A DNA stretch of 64,000 bases from Sphingobacteriaceae bacterium (GCA_016705695.1 JADJLA010000004.1:1-64000), one strand, 5' to 3'; positions 29,590 through 38,935 are shown, counted from the stretch's first letter. Translations and numbers: made by a program. Notes: generated by a model not told the origin, from the sequence alone.

Positions 29590-31116
29590 TTATTTTGTTT
29601 CTAGTTCCGGGGGGCACAGACTAGCTACCAGAACAAGAAAATTTATCGAATATTGAGCTTCGCGAGTGATCACCACATCATGCGGGTGACTTTCTTTTAC
29701 ACCTGCCGCCGTGATGCGAATGAACTTTGCTTCCTGTAATTTTAAAATATTTTTTGCGCCTGTATATCCCATACCTGCTCTTAATCCTCCAATTAATTGA
29801 TATACTATTTCAGAAATAGCTCCTTTATACGGAACTCTTCCGCTAATACCTTCAGGCACTAATTTTTTAATATCATCTTCGGCATCCTGAAAATAACGAT
29901 CCTTACTTCCTTTTTGCATAGCTTCCAACGAACCCATGCCACGGTATGATTTAAATTTACGTCCTTCAAAAATGATGGTTTCCCCAGGGCTTTCTTCTGT
30001 TCCTGCAAACATTCCACCCATCATTACCGTACTTGCTCCTGCGGCCAATGCTTTTACAATATCTCCGGTAAAACGAATTCCGCCATCGGCAATGATCGGG
30101 CAATTTTTTCCTTTCAAGGCTTCTGCTACTTCTAAAATGGCTGATAATTGCGGAACACCTACACCTGCAATAACGCGGGTTGTACAAATAGAACCGGGAC
30201 CAATACCAACCTTTACACCATCTGCGCCTGCTTTATAAAGATCCAAAGCAGCCTTACCTGTGGCAATATTTCCTACAATAACATCAATGTTCTTGTATTT
30301 CTTTTTTACTTCTTTTAATTTATCAATAACGCCTTTGCTATGTCCGTGCGCCGTATCAATAATAATAGCATCAACTCCTGCCGCAACAAGCGCTTCTACA
30401 CGTTGCATGGTGTCGGCAGTTATTCCAACAGCGGCAGCTACACGTAAACGACCCATTTTATCTTTGGCCGCATTAGGGTTTACTTTTATTTTAATAATGT
30501 CTTTATAAGTGATCAAACCAACCAATTTGTCTTTTTTATCAAGGATGGGAAGTTTTTCGATCTTATTTTTTTGTAAGATCTCTTCAGCTTGTTTTAAGTT
30601 AATGCCATTTTGCGCTGTAACAATTTGTTTACGCAGGGTCATTATTTGAATAACCGGCTTTTTCATGTTCTTTTCAAAACGAAGATCGCGATTGGTAACA
30701 ATGCCAATAAGTTTACTTTGCTTATCAACCACAGGAATGCCGCCAATCTTATTTTCTTTCATTATGGCAAGCGCGTCGCCAATGGTAGCTTGATCTTTTA
30801 ATGTAATGGGGTCAAGGATCATTCCACTTTCGCTACGTTTTACTTTACGAACTTGCAGGGCCTGATCTTCGATCGACATATTTTTGTGTAATACACCAAT
30901 GCCGCCTTCTTGCGCAATGGCAATGGCCAATTTGTGTTCGGTAACCGTATCCATAGCGGCCGAAACAATGGGAGTATTTACTACAATGTTCTTAGAAAAA
31001 TGCGAACCAATGTTTACTTCGCGTGGAAGTATTTCCGAATAGCCCGGAACTAATAGAACGTCATCGTAAGTTAATCCCTCGGGGACAAACTTCTCAGTTA
31101 AATAGTGAGATGCCAT
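29590..31116 (-). CDS. guaB: IMP dehydrogenase
   Basis: The 508-residue enzyme converts IMP to XMP, the first committed step of GMP synthesis. It opens with FVPEGLTYDDVLLVPGYSEI. Two CBS domains (about residues 98-210) carry IGGIPVVDKQSKLIGIVTNR and KIEKLPILDKKDKLVGLITY. The catalytic loop is GPGSICTTRVIAGVGVPQ with the active Cys, and the flap has EGISGRVPYKG. The last recognisable family residues are ITREAQYSI; a further 17 residues (NFLVLVASLCPPELETK) are not typical and seem to come from read-through into a repeat-like sequence. It is divergent from carA. The 255 bases between its stop and def hold only similar degenerate repeat text. Confidence 0.95.
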   Translation of the reverse strand: MASHYLTEKFVPEGLTYDDVLLVPGYSEILPREVNIGSHFSKNIVVNTPIVSAAMDTVTEHKLAIAIAQEGGIGVLHKNMSIEDQALQVRKVKRSESGMILDPITLKDQATIGDALAIMKENKIGGIPVVDKQSKLIGIVTNRDLRFEKNMKKPVIQIMTLRKQIVTAQNGINLKQAEEILQKNKIEKLPILDKKDKLVGLITYKDIIKIKVNPNAAKDKMGRLRVAAAVGITADTMQRVEALVAAGVDAIIIDTAHGHSKGVIDKLKEVKKKYKNIDVIVGNIATGKAALDLYKAGADGVKVGIGPGSICTTRVIAGVGVPQLSAILEVAEALKGKNCPIIADGGIRFTGDIVKALAAGASTVMMGGMFAGTEESPGETIIFEGRKFKSYRGMGSLEAMQKGSKDRYFQDAEDDIKKLVPEGISGRVPYKGAISEIVYQLIGGLRAGMGYTGAKNILKLQEAKFIRITAAGVKESHPHDVVITREAQYSINFLVLVASLCPPELETK

Positions 31117-31345
31117 AGGAGTTGAATTTTAGATTTAAAATTCGGACAAAACTACATAATTTTTAGCTGAAATTCAAATTATGCCCTCAAGGGCAGTAAA
31201 ATGGGATAGGAGCTTGGGGCATTAAATTTTGGTAGGAAGGTATTTATTTTTGGGCGCCTTAACGCGCTTTCCGCTCAAACCTTGTTTTGAATGTTTGTTG
31301 GGCGGGGCTCTGGCGCCGCCAAAAGAGACAGCTGCCTCTTTTTAC

Positions 31346-31479
31346 CGCCCGCGTGAGGGATAGAGCCATTGTTTGAGCTCGGGCGAGAGAGCGAAGCGAT
31401 CCTCGCCCAGCGAGTGGCGAAAGCCCGACGGCGAGCGAACTTCGAAATTGTATGGGGTGAGCCTCGCCGGCACGCCCAA
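31346..31479 (-). repeat. Dispersed structured repeat R1, copy B
   Basis: This copy keeps the outer blocks (GCGTGAGGGATAGAGCC, TTTGAGCTC, GCGAGTGGCGAAAGCCCGA, GGCACGCCC). The inner hairpin arms are GGGCGAG and CTCGCCC instead of CTTTTTTATCTC and GAGATAAAAAAG, so pairing is kept with different bases. Outer arms CGGCGAG/CTCGCCG also pair. It fills most of the 504-base gap between guaB and carA, together with a GC-rich stretch from 31250 that includes the near-palindrome AAAAGAGACAGCTGCCTCTT. Confidence 0.8.
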
Positions 31480-31620
31480 ATAATAAAATAAATAAGCCAA
31501 ACGCAGCTATAAGTCTCTGTAATTCTCCTGTAAACCATCGTATTTATAAAAACCTATTAACATAAGCACGTTTTTGCTAAATAATACTGAACTTTACGCT
31601 CCGGAATATTATATCAAAAC

Positions 31621-32745
31621 ATGCAACTAAAATATCAAGTTACCCCCAAAGCAATTTTACTTTTAGAAGACGGAAAAGTATTTGAGGGAAAGGCAGCCGG
31701 ATTTATTGGCACTACCACCGGAGAGATCTGTTTTAATACCGGAATGACCGGCTATCAAGAAATTTTTACCGACCCATCGTATTACGGACAAGTTATAATT
31801 ATGAATAACGCTCATATTGGTAATTATGGAGTTGAAACAAATGAGGTAGAGAGCGATTCGGTTAAAATTTCGGGAATGATCTGTAAAAAGTTCAATAAAG
31901 GATTTTCTCGTCCGCGCGCTACCGAAAGTTTACAGAGTTATTTTGAAAAAAATAAAATTGTAGCCATTAGCGATATTGATACACGTGCTTTGGTAAGATA
32001 TGTGAGAGATAAGGGCGCGATGAATTGTATTATTTCATCCGATATTAGCGATATCAATATTCTTAAAGAGAAATTAGCAAAAGTACCTTCTATGGAAGGT
32101 TTGGAATTATCATCAAAAGTAGCAACTAAAGAAGCGTATTATTTTGGAGATATAAAATCGAAACATAAAGTAGCGGTTGTAGATTTTGGTACCAAGAAAA
32201 ATATTTTACGTTCACTTGCCGAAAGAGGATGTTATTTAAAAGTGTTTCCAATGAAAACTCCTTTGAAGGAAATGTTGGAATTTAGTCCGGATGGATTTAT
32301 GTTGAGTAATGGTCCCGGCGATCCCGGAGTTATGAAAGAGGAAACCGAACTAGTGAAACAAATTGTTGGCGCAGGAAAACCGGTTTTTGGAATTTGTTTA
32401 GGTCATCAAATTTTAGCGCAATCGCAAGGAATATCTACTTATAAAATGCATGCGGGGCATAGGGGAATTAATCATCCTGTGCAAAATTTGGTAAGCGGTA
32501 AAAGCGAGATCACTTCGCAAAACCATGGCTTTAGTGTAAACGCAGAAGATATTGCGAAAAATAAAAATATTGAGATCACACATGTGAATTTGAATGATAA
32601 AACCATTGAGGGAATTCGTTTAAAAGATAAAGCCATTTTTTCTGTTGCAATCCTCCTCTTTAGGGGGGTGTCATCCCGACCGAAGCGTTGGGAGACGGGG
32701 GAGAAAAAAATCCTTAAAAACTTGTCGTTAATTCGCCACAAATAA
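31621..32745 (+). CDS. carA: Carbamoyl-phosphate synthase small subunit, C-terminally truncated
   Basis: This subunit hydrolyses glutamine to feed ammonia to the large subunit for arginine and pyrimidine synthesis. Its N-terminal half (ILLLEDGKVFEGKAAGF, TGMTGYQEIFTDPSY) and the start of the class I amidotransferase domain (LSNGPGDPGVM, FGICLGHQILAQ with the catalytic Cys, QNHGFSV) are normal. After GIRLKDKAIFSV the expected QYHPEASPGPHDS block is absent. In its place are 36 residues starting AILLFRGVSSRPKRWETGE, encoded by repeat-like DNA. The catalytic His and Glu are therefore missing and glutaminase activity should be lost. No carB follows. A second complete copy elsewhere is likely. Confidence 0.85.
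   Translation: MQLKYQVTPKAILLLEDGKVFEGKAAGFIGTTTGEICFNTGMTGYQEIFTDPSYYGQVIIMNNAHIGNYGVETNEVESDSVKISGMICKKFNKGFSRPRATESLQSYFEKNKIVAISDIDTRALVRYVRDKGAMNCIISSDISDINILKEKLAKVPSMEGLELSSKVATKEAYYFGDIKSKHKVAVVDFGTKKNILRSLAERGCYLKVFPMKTPLKEMLEFSPDGFMLSNGPGDPGVMKEETELVKQIVGAGKPVFGICLGHQILAQSQGISTYKMHAGHRGINHPVQNLVSGKSEITSQNHGFSVNAEDIAKNKNIEITHVNLNDKTIEGIRLKDKAIFSVAILLFRGVSSRPKRWETGEKKILKNLSLIRHK
32657..32745. repeat. Repeat-like sequence replacing the carA 3' end
   Basis: The stretch starts CAATCCTCCTCTTTAGGGGG and contains GTCATCCCGACCGAAGCG, TTGGGAGACGGGGGAG and a Lys-rich end. Its Pro/Arg/Gly coding and GC-rich text differ from the AT-rich gene before it. CCTCCTTAGAGGG at 61667 has a related look. 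It is best read as a dispersed intergenic repeat that entered or replaced the end of carA. Confidence 0.5.
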
Positions 32746-32818
32746 ATTCCAATTCTCCTAGGTAAAATCCGTTTATTATCTCTATAATTTTTTTATATTA
32801 GCTCCTCTTTTTTGAATA

Positions 32819-35800
32819 TTGAAGCTTCTTAAAAAATATTTCCTTCTACTGCTTATAATTTTTGTAAGCCAGGCAAATTTGTTTGCACAGATCTATCCTG
32901 TGCAAATAAGTGCGCAATTAGTTCCTCCTTACAGTGGTTATTTACCAGATTATGCCGATCCAACCGCTGAAAAGCTAAAAGTTATTCTGCAATTCAACGA
33001 TTTTAGTCAAGCTCAATACAATATTAAATTGAGATTTGAGATAAAAGGGAATGGTTTTACTATAAGTACAAAAACATTTTACAATCCGCCAGCTATTACG
33101 CTGTTGCCGGGTCAACCATTATTATTGAGTGGTGCAGATCTTGCTCCATATTTAAATACGAATAATCTAGATTTTGTTGGCATCAATCAAAGTCAGTACC
33201 AACAGCGCATGGCCTTGCCCGAAGGCTATTACAATATTTGCGTTAAAGCTTATGATTATTACAATACAAACCCAATCCAAATAAGTAATGAGGCATGTGC
33301 ACAAGCATGGTTCACGCTGAGCGATCCACCTTATTTAAATATGCCTTTTTGCGGAACTGCAATTACACCGTTAACGCCGCAAAATATTTTATTTCAGTGG
33401 ACGCCGGTTAATATGGCTAGTCCTAACAGCGCCTTAAATACCGAATACGAATTTGCCCTTTATGAGTGCCGACCGGATAGTAATGCAAATCCAAATCAGG
33501 TTGTTTTAAGTACAGCGCCAATATTTAGCACTACTACGCAACAAACATTTTTAAATTACGGAATTGCCGAGCCGCCCTTGAATTTATACATGAAATATGT
33601 TTGGCGTGTAAGAGCAAAGGATATTACAGGGCGAGATCTTTTTAAGAATAATGGGTATAGCCAGATCTGCACATTTACGAATGGAACCATTAAAAATATT
33701 TTTGGCAATACCTTAGGATTATCTTTAACTGCGCGAGCAATTAACCATCGCAATGGTGAATGTACATTTACAAAGCAAAGCGTATATAGTAATTACATGC
33801 TTCAGGTGCGCAAGCAGAACACAACTTACTGGTTTAATTTCCCAAATACCACAGGCTTAGAACGCATTCCTAATTTAGAACCAAATACCGTTTACGAATG
33901 TCGCGTTAGAGGAGAAGCCGGAACACTGATAGGAGATTGGAGCAACACCGAGATCTTTAAAACATTATTGCCGCCGGTTTATAGTTGTAACGACAATACA
34001 CAACCGGTTAATGTATCTCAACAACCTTTACCACCATCAAAAGCTGTTGTAGGCTTAGTCATTCAAAGCGGACAATTTGAAGTAGTAACCACACAAATTC
34101 AAACCACTGGACAGCCCGGCTGGTACAAAGGAAAAGGTTATGCATTAGTATTTGGCGGCTTGCCCGTAGCGGTAGAGTGGAAGAACATTTATATTGATTC
34201 GGAACAACGGCAGCAACAAGGCATCATTGAGGCGATGACGAAGGGGATTGATAAGTGGTTGAATGATTGGGATATTAAAGAAGCGGAAGAGAACGCGACT
34301 TACACAGAAGGAGAAATTGATTCGGTTTACGTGAATGGAAACCAGATTTGTTACACTTTACAGGGGAGTTCTGCTCCATTATGTATTCCAACACCTACAG
34401 GAGTAAACGTAGTTGTTATAAGAGACGAAGAAGGAGATCAATGGAACGTTCAATTGATGCCACCGCCTCCAAAAGTTACAGGACCAGCTAATTATTTAAA
34501 TATTAGCGATGATCAATTAGAAGCCAGCGATAATTTAAAAGTAGTTTTTGAAGCATATGCTGATCAAAAATTCGGATTTGATAAAAAGGAATATGCGGCG
34601 TTTATTGATAATTACGAAGTCATTAAATTGGCTAACGGTAAAAGTTACTTTGTGCCGAATAAGAGTGTTGGTGAAAGCGATAATGATGTAGTATTAGCTT
34701 CTTATACCATTACGGGAAATAATAATCCTCAGGTCACCTTTAAAACAAAAAGTGGAACAAGTATAAACGCCACTTCAGAAGGAGGTAAATTTAAACTTAC
34801 AGGAATTCCTGCGAATGCAGAATGTGTGTATGCCTATTTTGAGAACAAGAAAATTGGTAAGCTGAATGTTGTTAGTCTTAAAGCTATTGCAAAAAAACTG
34901 GTTATTGTTTCGGTTAACGGCGCCAACACAAATCTAACTGCATCACAATTAAACGGGATCTATAAGCAGGCGAACGTAACATGGAGTGTTGCAACAGCCT
35001 CAAATTTCACATTCAATTTAGGAAGCGATGGCTTAGAGGCAGCTGAAGCTACTTTGTTGAGTAAGTATAGCCCTGAAATGCGGGCATTGAGGGATGCTTA
35101 CAAACAAACGCATTCAGATTATGATAAAGATGCATATTATGTTTTTGTTGTGCCAAACTTTAAAGATGCGAATTTGAGAGGTTATATGGTGCGAGGGAGA
35201 GCTCTTGGTTTTGTAATCGACAAGGCAAAGCCAAAGGAAGTAGCGCATGAACTAGCGCATGGGGCATTTGGTTTGGAACATACTTTTCCTGAGGCAAAAC
35301 TTGAATCAACAAATAACTTGTTGGATTATACTGTGGGGATTAGTTTGGTGAAGGAGCAGTGGGAGGAGATTCAAAATCCGGGTATTATTTTAAGTTGGAA
35401 CGATGAGGAAGAGGATGCTTCTATTTCCTCAATGGTAAATTGTAATGTGAATAATTTACCCGATGAAATGAAGCGATATTATCCTATAACTTCACAGTAT
35501 ACTTCTGAACTCATTGAAGAGTTTTCTGGTTATGTTGCGCTTAAAGGGTCTGCCTCAAAATTATTTACTAATTCATTTTGTGCTTATACAAGAATTAAAC
35601 TTATACAAGGACTGCTGAAAACTCCTGTGACTGAGGCGGATGAAAATGCTATTCTAGTTTTGATAGAAAGCACACCTGAAAGCGATGTTAATTCTCTTAA
35701 GATATGGCTAGAATTAAATAATTATGAATTGTACTTGCAGCTTATTAATGATTTTAATGACGCAGGAATTGGTCAAAATAGTTATACTAAACTAACAGAA

Positions 35801-37159
35801 GCATTATGTTTAACCCTTGGTAAAAATGGAAATTCAACTTCGATCGATAAGATTTTCAAACAAGGATTAATTTATGAGTATAACGGGAATACTAATAGAC
35901 TTAAAGCCATTCCGTTATTAGATAACCAAGATGTTATTGAAACCAACACTTGGAATAAAACTGTGACATATAATGAGCACAGATTTGAAATTGACCCAAA
36001 GTCAGAATTAAATTTTGATATAGTTGACCATTTTAATAAAAGAACTTACTCCGTAGGTAGTGTTTTTATACAACCAAATTGCTCAACTTGTGTTTATGCA
36101 AGCCAGTCGATATCAGGCAGTCTTAAACCTTTTGATCTTGTTGCTCTAATACCTAAGAGCGCTCAAACATTTAATGACTTTACTTTGCCAACAGGAGAGA
36201 TAAGGCTGGTTCCGGCATTATACTTTAGGTGGCTTCAAAAAAAGAACTTTAATCAAAATATCCAAAACGTTGGATATGCTGTTGCTGGTGTTATTTCGAT
36301 GGCAACTGGAGTAGGGGAGATAATTCAAGCTGCTAATTGGATGAAAACTGTAATGCCGGCTTGTGAGATTTACTTTGGCGCATCGGCTGTTATTAATTCA
36401 TCTAATAGCAACGCGTTCGATAATTTTTTAAGTCAAGGACTTACTCCTGATCAATTAACTGCTTATAGAACAGCGGAATTGTGTGTGAATATATTTGCTG
36501 TTTTTAAAACAGGTAGAGCTACTTTTAAAAATGTGAAACCAAAAGTTATTGGAGCAACACAAGATTTATATAATAAGCTTAATAACTCCCCTCAGTTTTT
36601 CAAGAATTTAAAAACTCAATTTCCTGATAAGTATAACCAACTCAAGGAGTATTTCCAGAAAGTACTTGGTAAGAATATTGACGAGCTAGTTAGTGATGTT
36701 TTTAAAGTTAATCCTAAAAACATTAGGGAAGAATCGTTAAAATGGCCAAGTGTAAAAAAGTCGAAATTTGAAAAAGCGGATCAATTTTATTCAAATTCTG
36801 GATATACAAATTATGATAATCACTTAAGAGGAATTGATTTTGACAAATCTGTCGATCTAATAGAGAAGACCGCTGATCAATATTTGTATCAATATTGTTA
36901 TATTGATAAAAAAACTGGACTTCCAAAGGTTGGAAGTTATTTTTATGAAAGTTCAGATATTGACGTAACGAAATTGGGATTTGGAATTGATGGCCGCGTT
37001 AAAATAAGAGTAAAATTATCTTCAAATTCAACTTTTTTAAGGAGCGTTGCAGCGGACATTGAAGATTGGGTTCCTGGTTCGAACAAAATGTTTCATGGAG
37101 GTGAAATCCAACTTTTTAATCCAAATGCAATTTATACTGAAGTAAAAATAATTGACTAA
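32819..37159 (+). CDS. Polymorphic toxin: FN3-like, metallopeptidase and C-terminal ADP-ribosyltransferase-like toxin domain
   Basis: The protein has 1446 residues and a TTG start that gives a proper signal peptide (KLLKKYFLLLLIIFVSQANL). The first 400 residues hold FN3-like modules (ILFQWTPVNMASPNS, NLEPNTVYECRVRGEAG). A zinc peptidase motif HELAHGAFGLEH (HExxHxxGxxH) lies at residues 810-821. A hydrophobic stretch near 1150-1190 (VAGVISMATGVGEIIQAAN) precedes the tip. The last 130 residues (about 1315-1446) have HLRGIDFDKSVDLIEKTADQ, LYQYCYID, VGSYFYESSD, FLRSVAADIEDW and GGEIQLFNPN. This pattern resembles the 'polymorphic toxin type 46' ADP-ribosyltransferase-like domain. There is no T9SS domain, as expected when the toxin occupies the C-terminus. 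The peptidase may release the tip. An immunity-like gene follows. Confidence 0.7.
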   Translation: MKLLKKYFLLLLIIFVSQANLFAQIYPVQISAQLVPPYSGYLPDYADPTAEKLKVILQFNDFSQAQYNIKLRFEIKGNGFTISTKTFYNPPAITLLPGQPLLLSGADLAPYLNTNNLDFVGINQSQYQQRMALPEGYYNICVKAYDYYNTNPIQISNEACAQAWFTLSDPPYLNMPFCGTAITPLTPQNILFQWTPVNMASPNSALNTEYEFALYECRPDSNANPNQVVLSTAPIFSTTTQQTFLNYGIAEPPLNLYMKYVWRVRAKDITGRDLFKNNGYSQICTFTNGTIKNIFGNTLGLSLTARAINHRNGECTFTKQSVYSNYMLQVRKQNTTYWFNFPNTTGLERIPNLEPNTVYECRVRGEAGTLIGDWSNTEIFKTLLPPVYSCNDNTQPVNVSQQPLPPSKAVVGLVIQSGQFEVVTTQIQTTGQPGWYKGKGYALVFGGLPVAVEWKNIYIDSEQRQQQGIIEAMTKGIDKWLNDWDIKEAEENATYTEGEIDSVYVNGNQICYTLQGSSAPLCIPTPTGVNVVVIRDEEGDQWNVQLMPPPPKVTGPANYLNISDDQLEASDNLKVVFEAYADQKFGFDKKEYAAFIDNYEVIKLANGKSYFVPNKSVGESDNDVVLASYTITGNNNPQVTFKTKSGTSINATSEGGKFKLTGIPANAECVYAYFENKKIGKLNVVSLKAIAKKLVIVSVNGANTNLTASQLNGIYKQANVTWSVATASNFTFNLGSDGLEAAEATLLSKYSPEMRALRDAYKQTHSDYDKDAYYVFVVPNFKDANLRGYMVRGRALGFVIDKAKPKEVAHELAHGAFGLEHTFPEAKLESTNNLLDYTVGISLVKEQWEEIQNPGIILSWNDEEEDASISSMVNCNVNNLPDEMKRYYPITSQYTSELIEEFSGYVALKGSASKLFTNSFCAYTRIKLIQGLLKTPVTEADENAILVLIESTPESDVNSLKIWLELNNYELYLQLINDFNDAGIGQNSYTKLTEALCLTLGKNGNSTSIDKIFKQGLIYEYNGNTNRLKAIPLLDNQDVIETNTWNKTVTYNEHRFEIDPKSELNFDIVDHFNKRTYSVGSVFIQPNCSTCVYASQSISGSLKPFDLVALIPKSAQTFNDFTLPTGEIRLVPALYFRWLQKKNFNQNIQNVGYAVAGVISMATGVGEIIQAANWMKTVMPACEIYFGASAVINSSNSNAFDNFLSQGLTPDQLTAYRTAELCVNIFAVFKTGRATFKNVKPKVIGATQDLYNKLNNSPQFFKNLKTQFPDKYNQLKEYFQKVLGKNIDELVSDVFKVNPKNIREESLKWPSVKKSKFEKADQFYSNSGYTNYDNHLRGIDFDKSVDLIEKTADQYLYQYCYIDKKTGLPKVGSYFYESSDIDVTKLGFGIDGRVKIRVKLSSNSTFLRSVAADIEDWVPGSNKMFHGGEIQLFNPNAIYTEVKIID

Positions 37160-37163
37160 TACT

Positions 37164-37562
37164 ATGAAGAATATCGAGGAATTATTTATAAAGTTGAATG
37201 AAACTGATTTTTCACCTTTGGAATATGGCAATCTTAAGAAACAAATTAAAGTAATAAACGGAAAAATGGAATTTTTCGATTCCAAAATTAACTATATAGA
37301 AAAATTTACAATTAAATACAATAATAATCGAATAGACGAAGTCACTTTTTTTATTAACGATAGAAATATTTATTTACGCGATTTTAAAGATCTTTTTGGA
37401 GAGTACCTATTTGGGTATAATTTTAGAGATGACTTAACAGCTGTAAGCTTCCTTGATTATAAGGGGTACAAAAAAGTCAAGAACATTTCACTTGAGTTTG
37501 AAGGCAATAATAATGAAGCTATAATTAATAATCCAATCCAATCGATTACTTTTAAACTGTAA
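37164..37562 (+). CDS. Probable immunity protein
   Basis: The gene begins 4 bases after the toxin stop; the ATG at 37164 is preferred over a TTG at 37152 that overlaps the toxin. It encodes 132 residues with no signal peptide and no membrane helix, acidic and rich in Asn, Asp and Phe (FSPLEYGNLKKQIKV, EFFDSKINYIEKFTIKY, NPIQSITFKL). I do not recognise a family. Position, size, cytoplasmic nature and strong linkage to the toxin tip are what one expects of a dedicated immunity protein. The product is a prediction from context. Confidence 0.55.
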   Translation: MKNIEELFIKLNETDFSPLEYGNLKKQIKVINGKMEFFDSKINYIEKFTIKYNNNRIDEVTFFINDRNIYLRDFKDLFGEYLFGYNFRDDLTAVSFLDYKGYKKVKNISLEFEGNNNEAIINNPIQSITFKL

Positions 37563-37679
37563 ATCAAACTGAAGTTTTGAAGATATTTCAATCTACTTAG
37601 CTTTTCAGTCTGCTAATGGATTTTTAAATGGAATCATATATATTTGTTATAAATATTAATCTAAAACAAAATAGTTATC

Positions 37680-38291
37680 ATGCTAATAGGAGGAAGACGT
37701 AAAAGTAGAATTCATTTCGAGGGAATTTCCGGTAATTGTCCTCATTGTGGCAATTCAAAATTATCGGTACAAATTTTTATTAAGTATGGGCATGTGTTTT
37801 GGATCCCTTTCATTCCGTTTGGAAAAAGCACCTATCTATATTGTGAACACTGTAAGTTAGTGCTTGAGGAAGATAAAATTCCAACGGAGTTTGTTAGTCA
37901 AACTACCCAGATTACAAGTGGAATTAAAACTCCCAAATGGACCTTTGCCGGGCTGGGTTTATTTGTTTTTCTTATAGTATTCGCCTTTATCGCAGGTTCA
38001 TTTATTAATTCAGCTGGCAATAAAGAGCAAGATGATTATTACGCTCACCCAAGAGTAGGTGATATGTACGATGGAATGACTCTATTTAATGATGGCTATG
38101 TTGTTTATAAATTAGTAGAATATAAACCTAATGAATATAAGTTTTTAATGAGCGAGTATGCAGCTGAAACAATTTTGGGTTTAACTAATATAAAAAGCAA
38201 GAACCAATACTCAAATGATACTTTGCTAATGGATTCTTCAACTGTAAAGGAGTATAGAAAAAATGGTACCTTTCTTGGTGTTCATCGTTAA
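37680..38291 (+). CDS. Zinc-ribbon membrane protein
   Basis: The 203-residue protein starts with a zinc ribbon: GNCPHCGNSKLSVQIFIKYG, then TYLYCEHCKLVLEEDKIP, giving CxxC pairs about 34 residues apart. A single membrane helix follows (FAGLGLFVFLIVFAFIAGSF), then a C-terminal domain (GDMYDGMTLFNDGYVVYKLV, LLMDSSTVKEYRK). The ribbon would face the cytoplasm if the rest is exported. Such proteins often stand beside polymorphic toxins and could be a second immunity or chaperone gene, but that is inference. It is separated from the immunity gene by 117 AT-rich bases. Confidence 0.6.
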   Translation: MLIGGRRKSRIHFEGISGNCPHCGNSKLSVQIFIKYGHVFWIPFIPFGKSTYLYCEHCKLVLEEDKIPTEFVSQTTQITSGIKTPKWTFAGLGLFVFLIVFAFIAGSFINSAGNKEQDDYYAHPRVGDMYDGMTLFNDGYVVYKLVEYKPNEYKFLMSEYAAETILGLTNIKSKNQYSNDTLLMDSSTVKEYRKNGTFLGVHR

Positions 38292-38472
38292 GAATTTAGG
38301 TTCACTTTTTTTAATGCGATAGCCATACATTTAAACTAATTCCCGCGAAATCTTTCTGCCTTTTGTAGTAAAATTAATGACAACAAGCATTAATTAAACT
38401 TTAAATCTTCAATCAAGCCCCCAATTCCCTTCATTTTTCCCAAAATTTATTTCTTTTTTTCATCAAAACTTC

Positions 38473-38480
38473 TATATTTG
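38473..38480 (+). promoter_or_regulatory. Putative TAnnTTTG promoter
   Basis: TATATTTG exactly fits the Bacteroidota -7 consensus. It lies 39 bases before the ATG at 38519, leaving a short AU-rich leader. It probably drives the small OB-fold-like gene strongly. Confidence 0.6.
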
Positions 38481-38518
38481 ATGGAAACATTTAGTATTAA
38501 TTTATAAAAACAAAAATT

Positions 38519-38920
38519 ATGGCAATTAGAGGAAAAGTAAAGTCAGTTAGAGACACGGGTAGCGGATACATTGGAATTGTAACAGATACGGCTGCAAATC
38601 CAAAAGTAGATTATAATTTTTCATCGCTATGCGGTAAAGAGTTAGGTTTAAAAGATAATATGATCGTTCGCATGGAGATCATTACATTAAACGATGGCAC
38701 AGGCGCTAAATTAGCAGTGTCATTAGATCCGGTAGAAAAAGGAACTATTGTAACTACTGATGCTGCAAATAATTCAGGAACACTTACCGATAATGCAGGC
38801 AACACTGTTAACTTTGTGCAAGATTATATCACTGAATTGGGATTAACCTCAGGTGATCGCGTATCATATGCCATGGTAAATTATAATGGCGCTATGGTAG
38901 CAACTGCAATTCAAAAATAA
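38519..38920 (+). CDS. Small protein with two OB/cold-shock-like halves
   Basis: The 133-residue protein has no signal. Its second half (KGTIVTTDAANNSGTLTDNA, then TVNFVQDYITELGLTSGDRV and VATAIQK) follows the cold-shock/S1 OB-fold pattern: a Gly-turn strand, a loop, a hydrophobic segment, 'GDxVxY', and an Ala-rich end. The first half (RGKVKSVRDTGSGYIGIVTD) looks like a related, more degenerate unit. The aromatic RNP residues of classical Csp proteins are not clearly kept. RNA or DNA binding is therefore only plausible. The gene has its own promoter and a strong terminator, the plan of a highly expressed monocistronic gene. Confidence 0.5.
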   Translation: MAIRGKVKSVRDTGSGYIGIVTDTAANPKVDYNFSSLCGKELGLKDNMIVRMEIITLNDGTGAKLAVSLDPVEKGTIVTTDAANNSGTLTDNAGNTVNFVQDYITELGLTSGDRVSYAMVNYNGAMVATAIQK

Positions 38921-38935
38921 ATCATTTAAAATAAT

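Noticed and set aside
29936..30508. Plus-strand open frames inside guaB
   Set aside because: Antisense shadows of a well-conserved gene.
31275..31538. 87-residue minus-strand open frame between guaB and carA
   Set aside because: It covers R1 copy B and GC-rich repeat text, with no coding features.
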